Origin: Pseudomonas entomophila
GTDB lineage: Bacteria > Pseudomonadota > Gammaproteobacteria > Pseudomonadales > Pseudomonadaceae
NCBI RefSeq assembly: GCF_029193575.1
Contig: NZ_JARGCS010000022.1
Coordinates: 1 to 64,000, forward strand
Direction of reading: 5' to 3'
Length of the DNA: 64,000 nt
Position 1 is the stretch's first letter. Every line of letters begins with the position of its first letter. Made by a program: the position numbers and the translations under genes. This document shows positions 17,096 through 24,569 of this stretch, piece after piece. The notes beneath the pieces are model-generated. The model saw only the letters and a program-made list of their open reading frames with translations, ran no database searches and was not told the DNA's origin.

Positions 17096-17856
17096 GGGCT
17101 GACCTGGCGCTCCAGCCAGGCGGACTTGGTCAGTGGCTCGCGCCCCTGGCCGATCAGCATGCCCAGCGTGCGCAGCCAGTAATCCCGGGACGCGCTGTGG
17201 CGCATGTCCACCGGGTGCAGGCCCAGGCGCAGGGTCTCGGCCTCGCGCCAGCGTCGACATTGCCAGTCGCAGATCACCCGCGACACGCCACGGCGCCAGG
17301 CGCTGCGCGCGCTCCAAACCAGGCCCGGCGCCTCGATGGCAGTGAACTCCGGCAAGCGATACAGGTGCCGGGGCGTGCTGGTATAGCGCAGTGGCAGGCG
17401 GCGCAGCGCCTGGCGCGTGCCTTCGCTCATCAGCCAGGCAGGGGCGACGAAGCCCGCCACTGGCCAGCCCTGAGTGGCGAACAGTGCCAGGCCGGCTTCC
17501 AGGCGTTGCAGGGCTGCGCGCTCATCCAGGCCATAGAACTCGCCTTCATGGGTATAGACACGGCGCATGAAGTACTCGCCCGGCCCACGCGGGGCTGGGC
17601 CGTCGTCGGCGTGGTAGAAGCCATGCAGGGCCAGTTCATCGCCACGCGCCAGGCGCCGTTGCAGCAGGCGGCAGAAGGTCGGCGAGCGGGCCAGGGCATT
17701 GCGGTGATGGAAGTCCGGCACCACCAGCCAGGTCATCGGTACATTACCCAGGGCGTCGATCGCCTCGACGAACGGCTGGTAGTCGGGCCAGGTTTCCGGC
17801 GCGACGTCGTGCAGCACCAGCATCAGGCTGCGCGGCCTGCCCAGGGCCTCAGCCAT
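17092..17856 (-). CDS. Polysaccharide deacetylase-like protein (DUF2334 type)
   Basis: A 254-residue protein of the carbohydrate esterase 4-like fold. Near the N-terminus is MLVLHDVAPETW, where the H and D match metal-binding residues, and a second metal motif is LALHGFYHAD. Later are GFVAPAWLMSEGT and LGLHPVDMRHS, with a catalytic-type histidine. No signal peptide is present from the ATG at 17856, so it acts in the cytoplasm or has an unusual route. The start overlaps the end of the glycosyltransferase gene by 8 nt (ATGGCTGA). It presumably removes an acetyl group from a sugar made by its neighbour; the substrate is unknown. Confidence 0.85.
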   Translation of the reverse strand: MAEALGRPRSLMLVLHDVAPETWPDYQPFVEAIDALGNVPMTWLVVPDFHHRNALARSPTFCRLLQRRLARGDELALHGFYHADDGPAPRGPGEYFMRRVYTHEGEFYGLDERAALQRLEAGLALFATQGWPVAGFVAPAWLMSEGTRQALRRLPLRYTSTPRHLYRLPEFTAIEAPGLVWSARSAWRRGVSRVICDWQCRRWREAETLRLGLHPVDMRHSASRDYWLRTLGMLIGQGREPLTKSAWLERQVSP

Positions 17857-18970
17857 GGGCGCGGGCCTGCGGCTGATGGCCGAGCACGGCCTGGTAGTGC
17901 AGCAGCAGGCCGCCGACCACGCTGTCCCACGAATACTGCTGTTCCACATGGCGGCGCGCCTGGCTACCCAGGCGGCGCACGCCTTCTTCGAACACCTCGC
18001 GCACGGCGTTGGCCATCGCCTGGCCGTCGTTGGGCGGGCACAGGCGGCCGCAGTGTTCGTTGACGATCTCGCCGAACGCGCCAGCGCGCACCGCCACCAC
18101 CGGCGTGGCGCTGGCCATGGCTTCGAGGATCACCAGGCCGAAGGTCTCCTGGTCGCCGGCATGCACCAGCAGGTCGGCGCTGGCCAGCAACCGGGCGACT
18201 TCCTGCGGCGGGCAGAAGTGGTCGATCACGCTGACGTTGGCCGGCACGCTGGCCGGCATGTTGGAGCCGACCAGCAGCAGGTGGTAGGGCTGGCCCAGGT
18301 GCGCCATGCAGTCGAGCAGCACCGGCAGGTTCTTTTCCCGCGAGCCGCGCCCGGCGAACACCAGCAGGCGGCGGGTGTCGGGGATGCCCAGCTCGGCGCG
18401 CAGGCGCGCGTCGCGGTGCTCCGGGTTGAAGGTCGCCAGGTCCACGCCCAGGCGCTGCACGTGCACGTCGCGCACGCCCAGGCGGCGCAGCTTGTCGGCC
18501 ATCACCTGGCTCGGCGCCAGGACACGGTCGAAATGGCCATACAGCTTGCTGACGTAAGCCTCGACGTTGGGGATGAACCAATTGCCCATGCGGTTGCTGA
18601 CCAGCAGCGGCAGGTCGGAGTGGTAGAAACCGATCACCGGCACATCCAGCTTGCGCCGCGCTTCCAAGGCGGCCCAGGCGGTGAGGTAGGGGTCGCCGAC
18701 TTCGATCAGGTCGGGCTTGAGTCGACGCAGCACGTTGCACCAGGGCGCCAGGCGCACCGGGAATCGGTAGCCGTTGCCGAAGGGCAGGGGAGGGGCGGGG
18801 ACCTGGTAGATGCCATTGGCATGGCGGGCGCTGGGGCCGGGGATCAACAGGCTGTGACGCACATCGTGCATGGCGTCGAGGCGGCGGTGTTTGGCATCAA
18901 GGTAGGTTCGCACGCCGCCGCTGGCCGGGGCGTAGAACATGGTGATGTCAGCGATGTGCACGATCAGCAT
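17849..18970 (-). CDS. Glycosyltransferase, family 4 (GT-B)
   Basis: A 373-residue retaining GT-B glycosyltransferase. The N-terminal Rossmann lobe begins MLIVHIADITMFYAP with the acceptor-side glycine motif SGGVRTYLDAK. The C-terminal lobe has the donor-binding region FAGRGSREKNLPVLL and the family 4 E-x7-E motif in ETFGLVILEAMASATPVV. The sequence is most like GT4 enzymes that use GDP-mannose or UDP-sugars on lipid acceptors (inference). It is the first gene of the operon with the deacetylase and membrane protein. The region upstream (18971-19270) is shared with the divergent HerA-like gene. Confidence 0.9.
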   Translation of the reverse strand: MLIVHIADITMFYAPASGGVRTYLDAKHRRLDAMHDVRHSLLIPGPSARHANGIYQVPAPPLPFGNGYRFPVRLAPWCNVLRRLKPDLIEVGDPYLTAWAALEARRKLDVPVIGFYHSDLPLLVSNRMGNWFIPNVEAYVSKLYGHFDRVLAPSQVMADKLRRLGVRDVHVQRLGVDLATFNPEHRDARLRAELGIPDTRRLLVFAGRGSREKNLPVLLDCMAHLGQPYHLLLVGSNMPASVPANVSVIDHFCPPQEVARLLASADLLVHAGDQETFGLVILEAMASATPVVAVRAGAFGEIVNEHCGRLCPPNDGQAMANAVREVFEEGVRRLGSQARRHVEQQYSWDSVVGGLLLHYQAVLGHQPQARAHG

Positions 18971-19270
18971 CCCTCCGGGATCGTCTTCGGGGTTGTCATC
19001 GAGCGCGGGCTGGCCGGCGATGACGCGCCTAAAGGTTGACCTTCCTGAAGAATAGTTTGTTCGATCGGGGTTGGTGGGCGCATGGCGAAGCGAGCCCGTT
19101 GCGGCAGTGGTTGTGTCAGATAGCGCGCCGGTTTCGCGCGAATGGCATTACGCTGGAGGAAGCGGTTGTCGAAGGAAGCGGCGTTGTTGGGCTATTCCTT
19201 TATATCGGGTGAGTTTCAACTGGGGCTATTGGCCGCTAGGCGGCAAAGCTTGAGCAGAGGATGAAAGAGC
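18971..19270. other. Divergent intergenic region
   Basis: This 300-nt stretch separates the glycosyltransferase operon (minus) from the HerA-like gene (plus). It should hold both promoters, but no clear operator, repeat or small gene was seen. Confidence 0.6.
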
Positions 19271-20746
19271 ATGTCTGATTCTTCGCAATTGGTTGTAGGT
19301 GCTGGTTTGGATGGCCAGCCGGTGTGCCAGGCCATGCGCCTGGCCAACCGTCATGGCTTGGTGGCGGGCGCCACGGGCACGGGCAAGACGGTCACCCTGC
19401 AACGCCTGGCCGAGGTGTTCAGCGACGCCGGGGTGGCGGTGTTCGCCGCCGACGTCAAGGGCGACCTGTGCGGGCTGGGCGCGGCGGGCGCGCCCCAGGG
19501 CAAGGTGGCCGAGCGCATCGCCGGCATGCCCTGGTTGCAGCACCGGCCACAGGCCTACCCGGTGAGCCTGTGGGACATCGCCGGGCAATCAGGCCACCCG
19601 TTGCGCACCACCCTGAGCGAGATGGGGCCGCTGCTGCTGGGCAACTTGCTGGAGTTGACCGACAGTCAGCAAACCGCGTTGTACGCGGCGTTCAAGGTGG
19701 CCGATCGCGAGGGCCTGCTGCTGCTCGACCTCAAGGACCTCAAGGCGCTGCTCGGGCACCTGCGCGACAACCCGCAAGTGTTGGGCGAGGACAGCGCATT
19801 GATGACCAGCGCCTCGACCCAGGCCCTGCTGCGCCGCCTGGCGACCTTGGAGCAGCAGGGTGCCGAGGCGTTGTTCGGCGAGCCGGCATTGCAACTCGAA
19901 GACCTGCTGCGCCCAGACGGCGACGGCCGTGGGCGCATCCACCTGCTCGACGCCAGCCGCCTGGTGCACGAGGCGCCGAAGGTCTACGCGACCTTCCTGT
20001 TGTGGCTACTGGCCGAGTTGTTCGAGCAACTGCCCGAGCGTGGCGATGCCGACAAGCCGGTGCTGGCGCTGTTCTTCGACGAGGCGCACCTGCTGTTCAA
20101 CGGCACCCCCAAGGCCCTGCAGGACCGCCTCGAACAGGTGGTGCGCTTGATCCGCTCCAAGGGCGTTGGGGTGTACTTCGTCACCCAATCGCCGGGCGAC
20201 CTGCCGGACGCGGTGCTGGCACAGCTGGGCCTGCGCATCCAGCATGGCTTGCGGGCCTTCACCGCCAAGGAGCAGAAGTCGCTCAAGGCGGTAGCCGAGG
20301 GTTTTCGCCCAAACCCGGCCTTCGACGCCCTGGCGGTGCTGACCGAGCTGGGCATTGGCGAGGCGCTGGTCGGCACCTTGCAGGACAAAGGCACGCCGGA
20401 GGTGGTGCAGAGGGTGTTGGTGGCGCCACCGCAGTCGCGGATCGGGCCGTTGAGCGCTGCTGAGCGTAGCGTGCTGATCAGCGCCTCGCCGTTGGCGGGG
20501 CGCTATGACAAGCCGATCGATCGTGAGTCGGCCTATGAAATGTTGACCCGGCGCAAGGGTGAGCCGGTGGAGCCGACGCCGGTGCCTAAGGCCGATGAGG
20601 AGAGTTTCACGGATAAAGCGGGGGAGTTCCTGCAGAGCGCGGCGGGGCAGGCGATCAAGTCGGCGGTGCGCCAGGCGGCGAACCAGCTGGGGCGCCAGTT
20701 GGTGCGGGGGCTGATGGGGTCGCTGTTGGGCGGGAAGCGGCGCTGA
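19271..20746 (+). CDS. HerA/FtsK-like ATPase (DUF853, YjgR type)
   Basis: A 491-residue P-loop ATPase. The Walker A is GATGTGKT at residues 33-40 and the Walker B is LALFFDEAHLLF near residue 275. An arginine-rich motif QDRLEQVVRLIRSKGVGVYF follows, and the sensor region is VTQSPGDLPDAVLAQLG. This is the YjgR/DUF853 family related to HerA and VirB4-type motors. Its function in bacteria is unknown; it is not linked to a NurA nuclease here. The C-terminal 90 residues are a basic, glycine-rich tail (SAAGQAIKSAVRQAANQLGR). No strong ribosome site is seen beyond AGAGGATGAAAGAGC. Confidence 0.88.
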   Translation: MSDSSQLVVGAGLDGQPVCQAMRLANRHGLVAGATGTGKTVTLQRLAEVFSDAGVAVFAADVKGDLCGLGAAGAPQGKVAERIAGMPWLQHRPQAYPVSLWDIAGQSGHPLRTTLSEMGPLLLGNLLELTDSQQTALYAAFKVADREGLLLLDLKDLKALLGHLRDNPQVLGEDSALMTSASTQALLRRLATLEQQGAEALFGEPALQLEDLLRPDGDGRGRIHLLDASRLVHEAPKVYATFLLWLLAELFEQLPERGDADKPVLALFFDEAHLLFNGTPKALQDRLEQVVRLIRSKGVGVYFVTQSPGDLPDAVLAQLGLRIQHGLRAFTAKEQKSLKAVAEGFRPNPAFDALAVLTELGIGEALVGTLQDKGTPEVVQRVLVAPPQSRIGPLSAAERSVLISASPLAGRYDKPIDRESAYEMLTRRKGEPVEPTPVPKADEESFTDKAGEFLQSAAGQAIKSAVRQAANQLGRQLVRGLMGSLLGGKRR

Positions 20747-20760
20747 ATGTGCCGGCCCGA

Positions 20761-20786
20761 TCGCGGGGCAAGTCCGCTTCCACAGA
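20761..20786. repeat. REP element
   Basis: A single REP core (tcgcggggcaagtccgcttcc) just after the HerA-like gene. Confidence 0.7.
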
Positions 20787-20812
20787 CCGCTTAGTACCGT
20801 AATGGCCACAAA

Positions 20813-20835
20813 AAAGGCGCCCTGGGGGCGCCTTT
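20813..20835 (-). terminator. Terminator of pitA
   Basis: The stem AAAGGCGCC/GGCGCCTTT is followed on the minus strand by TTTG, 20 nt past the pitA stop. Confidence 0.8.
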
Positions 20836-20855
20836 CTCGTTCTGGGGGAAGCCCC

Positions 20856-22328
20856 TCAGCTGATCGCCTTCGAGGCCAGCCAGAACAGCCCGGCGGCCAG
20901 GCCCATCGACGCGGGCAGGGTCAGCACCCAGGCCAGCAGGATGGTTTTCACAGTGCCGCCTTGCAGGCCGCTCTTGTTGGCGACCATGGTGCCGGCCACA
21001 CCCGACGACAGCACGTGGGTGGTCGACACGGGCAGGCTGAAGATGTTGGCCATGCCGATGGCGCAGGCGGCGGTGATCTGTGCCGACATGCCTTGGGCGT
21101 AGGTCATGCCTTGCTTGCCGATCTTCTCGCCGACGGTCAGCACCACGCGCTTCCAGCCGACCATGGTGCCCAGGCCCAGGGCCAGGGCGACGGCCACGAT
21201 CACCCAGAACGGGGCGTATTCGGTGGTCGCGGTGAGGTCCTTGCGCAGCTTCTCCAGGTCGGCCTTTTCGCGGCTTTCCAGGCCCGGCAGCTTGCCGACT
21301 TTCTTGGCGGTGTCGTCCAGGCACAGCAGGTAGCGGCGGACTTCAACACGTTGCTCGGCGGTCAGGGCGCGGTAGTCGGTGACGCTGGCCAGCGACGATT
21401 GCAGGGCCGCGATGGTCGGCTCGGTCTGCTGCGGGTTGCAGCTGAACTGCTCCGGCAGGTCGCCCGACTTGGCCTTGCCCAGCGCCAGATACTCGCCCAG
21501 GGTAGCGGCGTTGCGCTGGTAGAACTGGCTCAGGTGTAGGGTGGCGTCGCGGGTGCGCTCGATCTGGTAGGTGGTGCTGTTGAGGTCCAGTACGAACTTC
21601 GCCGGAACGATGCCGATCAGTACCAGCATGATCAGGCCGATACCCTTCTGGCCATCGTTGGAGCCGTGCACGAAGCTGACGCCCATGGCCGACATGACCA
21701 GCACCAGGCGGTTCCAGAACGGCGGGTGCTTCTTGTCGTCGAGCTTGCGGCGCTGTTCCGGGGTCTTGTGCATCTTCGACAGCGGACGCCACCACTTCAG
21801 GCCCAAGAGCACCAGTGCCGCAACGGCGAAGCCGGCCATTGGCGAGAACACCAGCGACATGGCGATGTCGATCGCCTTCTGCCAGTTGACGCCATCGCCC
21901 AGGGGGATGTCGTTGATCAGCGCGTTGGCCAGGCCAACGCCGAGGATCGAACCGATCAGGGTGTGCGAGCTGGAGGCGGGGATACCGAAGTACCAGGTGC
22001 CCAGGTTCCAGGTGATGGCCGCGGCGAGCAGGGAGAAGACCATGGCCAGGCCATGCCCGGTGTTCACGTTGATCAACAACTCGACCGGTAGCAGGTGGAC
22101 GATGGCATACGCCACGCCGACACCGCCGAGCAGGACACCGAGGAAGTTGAACACGCCGGAGAAAAACACGGCCAGGTGCGGTGGCATGGCTTTGGTATAG
22201 ATGACGGTGGCTACCGCGTTGGCGGTGTCATGAAAGCCATTGATGAACTCGAATGCGAGCACGAAGGTCAGTGCGAGCACCAGGCTCACCACCACCCAGG
22301 CATCAAGTCCGCTGAATAAATCGATCAT
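20856..22328 (-). CDS. pitA: Low-affinity inorganic phosphate transporter, PiT family
   Basis: A 490-residue inner membrane carrier of metal-phosphate with protons. The two PHO4 signatures of the inverted repeat are present: FINGFHDTANAVAT near residue 30 and SFVHGSNDGQKGIG near 225, with IPASSSHTLIG and LPVSTTHVLSSGVAGT as the matching loops. About ten membrane segments surround a hydrophilic central loop at about 255-370 that carries a charged, helical stretch, typical of the bacterial PitA type. The start at 22328 is the first ATG. Expression is usually constitutive and no clear Pho box was seen upstream. Confidence 0.95.
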   Translation of the reverse strand: MIDLFSGLDAWVVVSLVLALTFVLAFEFINGFHDTANAVATVIYTKAMPPHLAVFFSGVFNFLGVLLGGVGVAYAIVHLLPVELLINVNTGHGLAMVFSLLAAAITWNLGTWYFGIPASSSHTLIGSILGVGLANALINDIPLGDGVNWQKAIDIAMSLVFSPMAGFAVAALVLLGLKWWRPLSKMHKTPEQRRKLDDKKHPPFWNRLVLVMSAMGVSFVHGSNDGQKGIGLIMLVLIGIVPAKFVLDLNSTTYQIERTRDATLHLSQFYQRNAATLGEYLALGKAKSGDLPEQFSCNPQQTEPTIAALQSSLASVTDYRALTAEQRVEVRRYLLCLDDTAKKVGKLPGLESREKADLEKLRKDLTATTEYAPFWVIVAVALALGLGTMVGWKRVVLTVGEKIGKQGMTYAQGMSAQITAACAIGMANIFSLPVSTTHVLSSGVAGTMVANKSGLQGGTVKTILLAWVLTLPASMGLAAGLFWLASKAIS

Positions 22329-22644
22329 GAAGGTTTTCTGGCGGTTCGTAGGGGGCGCGAATTATGCCAGAAAACCATGGCAATCGATGCACCTACGACA
22401 GACAGATGGCAGGTTTTCATCGCTAAAAGGCTGGAAGGGGCGCTGGGGCGTGTCGGGAAAATGGCTGGGAGCTATGGGGCAAAATCGACGAATGTCATTG
22501 ATTTTGAAGGAAACGTGCGCACCTCGTGCTATTCAAACGGGTGTATGAAATTTGTGTAATTCCATTTCATCCAGGTGCTTGGGTAAAGATCGGCGCCGCG
22601 CCAAGCCTGCCAGGCGATGACACGGCGCAATCGGGACGGCAGCG
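22329..22644. other. Intergenic region upstream of pitA
   Basis: A 316-nt stretch upstream of pitA and downstream of the small minus-strand gene. AT-rich patches at 22490-22570 could be the pitA promoter. No convincing Pho box (two CTGTCAT copies) and no credible gene were seen. Confidence 0.5.
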
Positions 22645-22845
22645 TCAGGGGGCCTCGCTACCTCGTTCCTTCTCCATCCGTTCTAGCTCCTCGGAAAAGG
22701 CTTGGTCGAGGAGACTGGCACGTTTGCGCCAGGGTTTGCGTTCCGGTTCTGGTTGGGCGGCATAGGTGGTGACTTCACCACCATAAACTTCCTTGTAACG
22801 TTCAGCCTGGCGCTCGAGCTCCGCGCGCAGTTCATCTTTCGTCAC
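22645..22845 (-). CDS. Small charged hypothetical protein
   Basis: A 66-residue, highly charged protein starting at a GTG (22845). It opens with [21 protein letters not shown], an amphipathic helix, followed by a proline-rich linker and a second helix ([18 protein letters not shown]). Charge periodicity and lack of low complexity suggest a real gene. It has no recognised domain, signal or membrane segment. CAGG lies 8 nt before the GTG. Function unknown. Confidence 0.6.
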   Translation of the reverse strand: MTKDELRAELERQAERYKEVYGGEVTTYAAQPEPERKPWRKRASLLDQAFSEELERMEKERGSEAP

Positions 22846-23196
22846 AGTAACGACCTGTTCAGGTTGAATTGAAGGATAACGACCGTCATGGGCAGCCTGC
22901 CCGTCGCGACGGTTTTCACTGGCACACTGACAAGCGCTAAGACTACGTCTATGCCTTAGTCAGGCGGCTATGAAGTTGGCCGATCTTCGGCGATGCAGGC
23001 GGTATTGGATCCATTCATGCGACAGAATCCGACCTGACTTGCCGGAGTATAGCAATCGACCGCTCGGGGAACATCGGTCTTTACGCTGCCTGACAAGTCC
23101 AGGGTTGAAGTTGCGTGTGTATCAACGCTTTATTTATCCCGGCAACTTCAAGTTGCAGCCAGGCGTTCGACGGAAAGTTCGCACAGGCAAGCAGAA

Positions 23197-23289
23197 ATGA
23201 AAACGGCCTCGCGGTTGGGCGAGGCCGTTGCCTAGGGACTTCTACGGTGGGTACCTGACCAGTCTCTCCAAAGAAGCCACAAGTGGCAG
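23197..23289 (-). ncRNA. Candidate small RNA divergent from pcaR
   Basis: On the minus strand a sigma-70-like promoter (TTGACC at 23317-23322, 15 nt, TATACC at 23296-23301) is followed by a roughly 93-nt segment. It has a 5' hairpin GCCACTTGTGGC (23276-23287), a GGAGAGACTGG stretch, and a strong intrinsic terminator (23202-23229) ending in TTTTCATTT. No open reading frame fits. It is not a small RNA I recognise. Confidence 0.4.
23202..23229 (-). terminator. Intrinsic terminator of the candidate small RNA
   Basis: An 11-bp perfect stem (AACGGCCTCGC/GCGAGGCCGTT) with a 6-nt loop, followed on the minus strand by TTTTCATTTC. There is no T-run on the plus side, so it works leftward only. Confidence 0.75.
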
Positions 23290-23322
23290 GAGAAAGGTAT
23301 AAGTAAACGTGTCAGCGGTCAA

Positions 23323-23356
23323 TTGCGATTATCGGCCGTTTGTTCGATAATCGCAC
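23323..23356 (+). promoter_or_regulatory. pcaR promoter with PcaR box
   Basis: The box GTTCGATAATCGCAC lies at 23342-23356. An inverted half (GCGATTATCG) sits at 23325-23334. A sigma-70 promoter reads TTGCGA (23323-23328), 17 nt, GATAAT (23346-23351), so the box covers the -10. This suits autorepression by PcaR. The same box recurs before pcaK and pcaI. Confidence 0.75.
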
Positions 23357-23383
23357 GAACTGCAGATTTTTTGAGGTCAGCCG

Positions 23384-24253
23384 ATGAGCGAAGAAACCAA
23401 GGGATCCGCCAGCACCGAACCGGGCCGCGCCGCCGTTACCTCCCTGGCGCCACCGATCGTTGCGTCGCCGGCCAAGCGTATCCAGGCGTTCACCGGCGAC
23501 CCGGACTTCATGACTTCGCTGGCCCGCGGTCTGGCGGTGATCCAGGCGTTCCAGGAGCGCAAGCGCCACCTGACGATCGCGCAGATCAGCCACCGCACGG
23601 AAATCCCTCGGGCGGCGGTGCGCCGCTGCCTGCACACGCTGATCAAGCTGGGCTACGCCACCACCGATGGGCGCACCTATTCGTTGTTGCCCAAGGTGCT
23701 GACCCTGGGCCATGCCTATCTCTCGTCGACGCCCCTGGCAGTGTCGGCGCAGCCGTACCTGGACCGCATCAGCGACCAACTGCACGAAGCCGCCAACATG
23801 GCGACCCTCGAAGGCGACGATATTCTTTATATCGCCCGCTCGGCCACGGTGGAGCGGTTGATCTCGGTGGACCTGTCGGTGGGTGGGCGACTGCCGGCCT
23901 ACTGCACGTCGATGGGGCGGATCCTGCTGGCGGCGCTGGACGACACTAGCCTGCGCGAGTATTTCGAGCGCGCTGATCTCAAGGCTCGTACCACCCGCAC
24001 CCTGCATGACCCGGAATCGCTGTTCGCCTGCATCCAGCAGGTGCGGGCGCAGGGCTGGTGCGTGGTCGACCAGGAGCTGGAGCAGGGGCTGCGGTCGATC
24101 GCGGTGCCTATCTACGACGCCTCGGGGCAGGTGCTGGCGGCGTTGAACGTCAGTACCCATGTCGGGCGGGTGACGCGCAGCGAACTGGAGCAGCGGTTCC
24201 TGCCGATCCTGTTGGCGGCCAGTCGGGACTTGTGCCACCAGTTGTTTGGGTAG
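23384..24253 (+). CDS. pcaR: IclR-family regulator of the beta-ketoadipate pathway
   Basis: A 289-residue regulator. The winged helix-turn-helix is at about 45-110 (MTSLARGLAVIQAFQERKR, IAQISHRTEIPRAAVRRC), with an IclR effector domain after it (ISVDLSVGGRLPAYCTSMGR, VVDQELEQGLRSIAVPIYD). It is near-identical in pattern to PcaR of P. putida, which responds to beta-ketoadipate, activates the pca genes and represses itself. The N-terminal 35 residues are a family-specific extension. GAGG lies 9 nt before the ATG. It is monocistronic; a hairpin follows the stop. Confidence 0.95.
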   Translation: MSEETKGSASTEPGRAAVTSLAPPIVASPAKRIQAFTGDPDFMTSLARGLAVIQAFQERKRHLTIAQISHRTEIPRAAVRRCLHTLIKLGYATTDGRTYSLLPKVLTLGHAYLSSTPLAVSAQPYLDRISDQLHEAANMATLEGDDILYIARSATVERLISVDLSVGGRLPAYCTSMGRILLAALDDTSLREYFERADLKARTTRTLHDPESLFACIQQVRAQGWCVVDQELEQGLRSIAVPIYDASGQVLAALNVSTHVGRVTRSELEQRFLPILLAASRDLCHQLFG

Positions 24254-24257
24254 TGTC

Positions 24258-24288
24258 GTGCCTGCCCCGTGATGGGGCCGGCATGCAC
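24258..24288 (+). terminator. Hairpin after pcaR
   Basis: The stem GCCTGCCCC/GGGGCCGGC has one mismatch and a 5-nt loop, extended by GTG/CAC-like flanks, 5 nt after the pcaR stop. It lacks a T-run and may be a REP relic or attenuating hairpin. Confidence 0.4.
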
Positions 24289-24301
24289 GAAAACAGTTCC
24301 T

Positions 24302-24316
24302 GTTCGATAAACGCAC
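24302..24316 (+). promoter_or_regulatory. PcaR box upstream of pcaK
   Basis: GTTCGATAAACGCAC matches the box before pcaR at 14 of 15 positions. Confidence 0.75.
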
Positions 24317-24372
24317 AATGTCGTTTCGGGTCAATTGCGCCGCCTTCGGGCGCTGATTAATGTCTCTCGCAT

Positions 24373-24391
24373 CGGTCGGCCGTGCCGACCG
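24373..24391 (+). promoter_or_regulatory. Hairpin in the pcaK leader
   Basis: A perfect 8-bp stem (CGGTCGGC/GCCGACCG) with a 3-nt loop, located between the PcaR box and the leader frame. Confidence 0.5.
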
Positions 24392-24418
24392 AACAATAAC
24401 AACTAAGAGGCACCACCC

Positions 24419-24481
24419 ATGACCACTGTCCCATCGCTGCAGCGGCCGCACCCGCGCGCAGTACCGTTGTCCTCCGGCTGA
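24419..24481 (+). CDS. Putative 20-residue leader peptide of pcaK
   Basis: The frame starts at an ATG preceded by AAGAGG at an 8-nt spacing, the best ribosome site between pcaR and pcaK. It encodes MTTVPSLQRPHPRAVPLSSG and stops 88 nt before pcaK. The peptide is rich in Pro and Arg codons. It could act as a translated leader controlling pcaK, or be a chance frame. Not a known gene. Confidence 0.4.
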   Translation: MTTVPSLQRPHPRAVPLSSG

Positions 24482-24569
24482 CCCCCGGTCGCTCGTACCT
24501 GAACATCCACAGCCCTGCACGTTAACCTGTCGCAGTGGCGTACTTGCGCCCATCTTCCGGACTACCACC

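Larger units (their letters stand above)
22846..23383. other. Long intergenic region before pcaR
   Basis: 538 nt without a convincing gene. It holds a candidate small RNA with its own promoter and terminator on the minus strand (23197-23289), and the pcaR promoter with a PcaR box. The 22860-23190 part shows no clear feature; the plus frame at 22970-23200 lacks a ribosome site and family resemblance. Confidence 0.6.
24254..24569. other. pcaR-pcaK intergenic leader region
   Basis: 316 nt holding, in order, a hairpin after pcaR (24258-24288), a PcaR box (24302-24316), a perfect hairpin (24373-24391) and a 20-codon leader frame (24419-24481), then 88 nt to pcaK. Confidence 0.7.

Noticed and set aside
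22490..22570. Possible Pho box before pitA
   Set aside because: Only one TGTCAT-like element is visible and the second copy at the correct spacing is missing.
22970..23200. 76-residue plus-strand frame before pcaR
   Set aside because: It has no ribosome site, is rich in Arg and Cys as chance frames are here, and ends next to a terminator pointing the other way.
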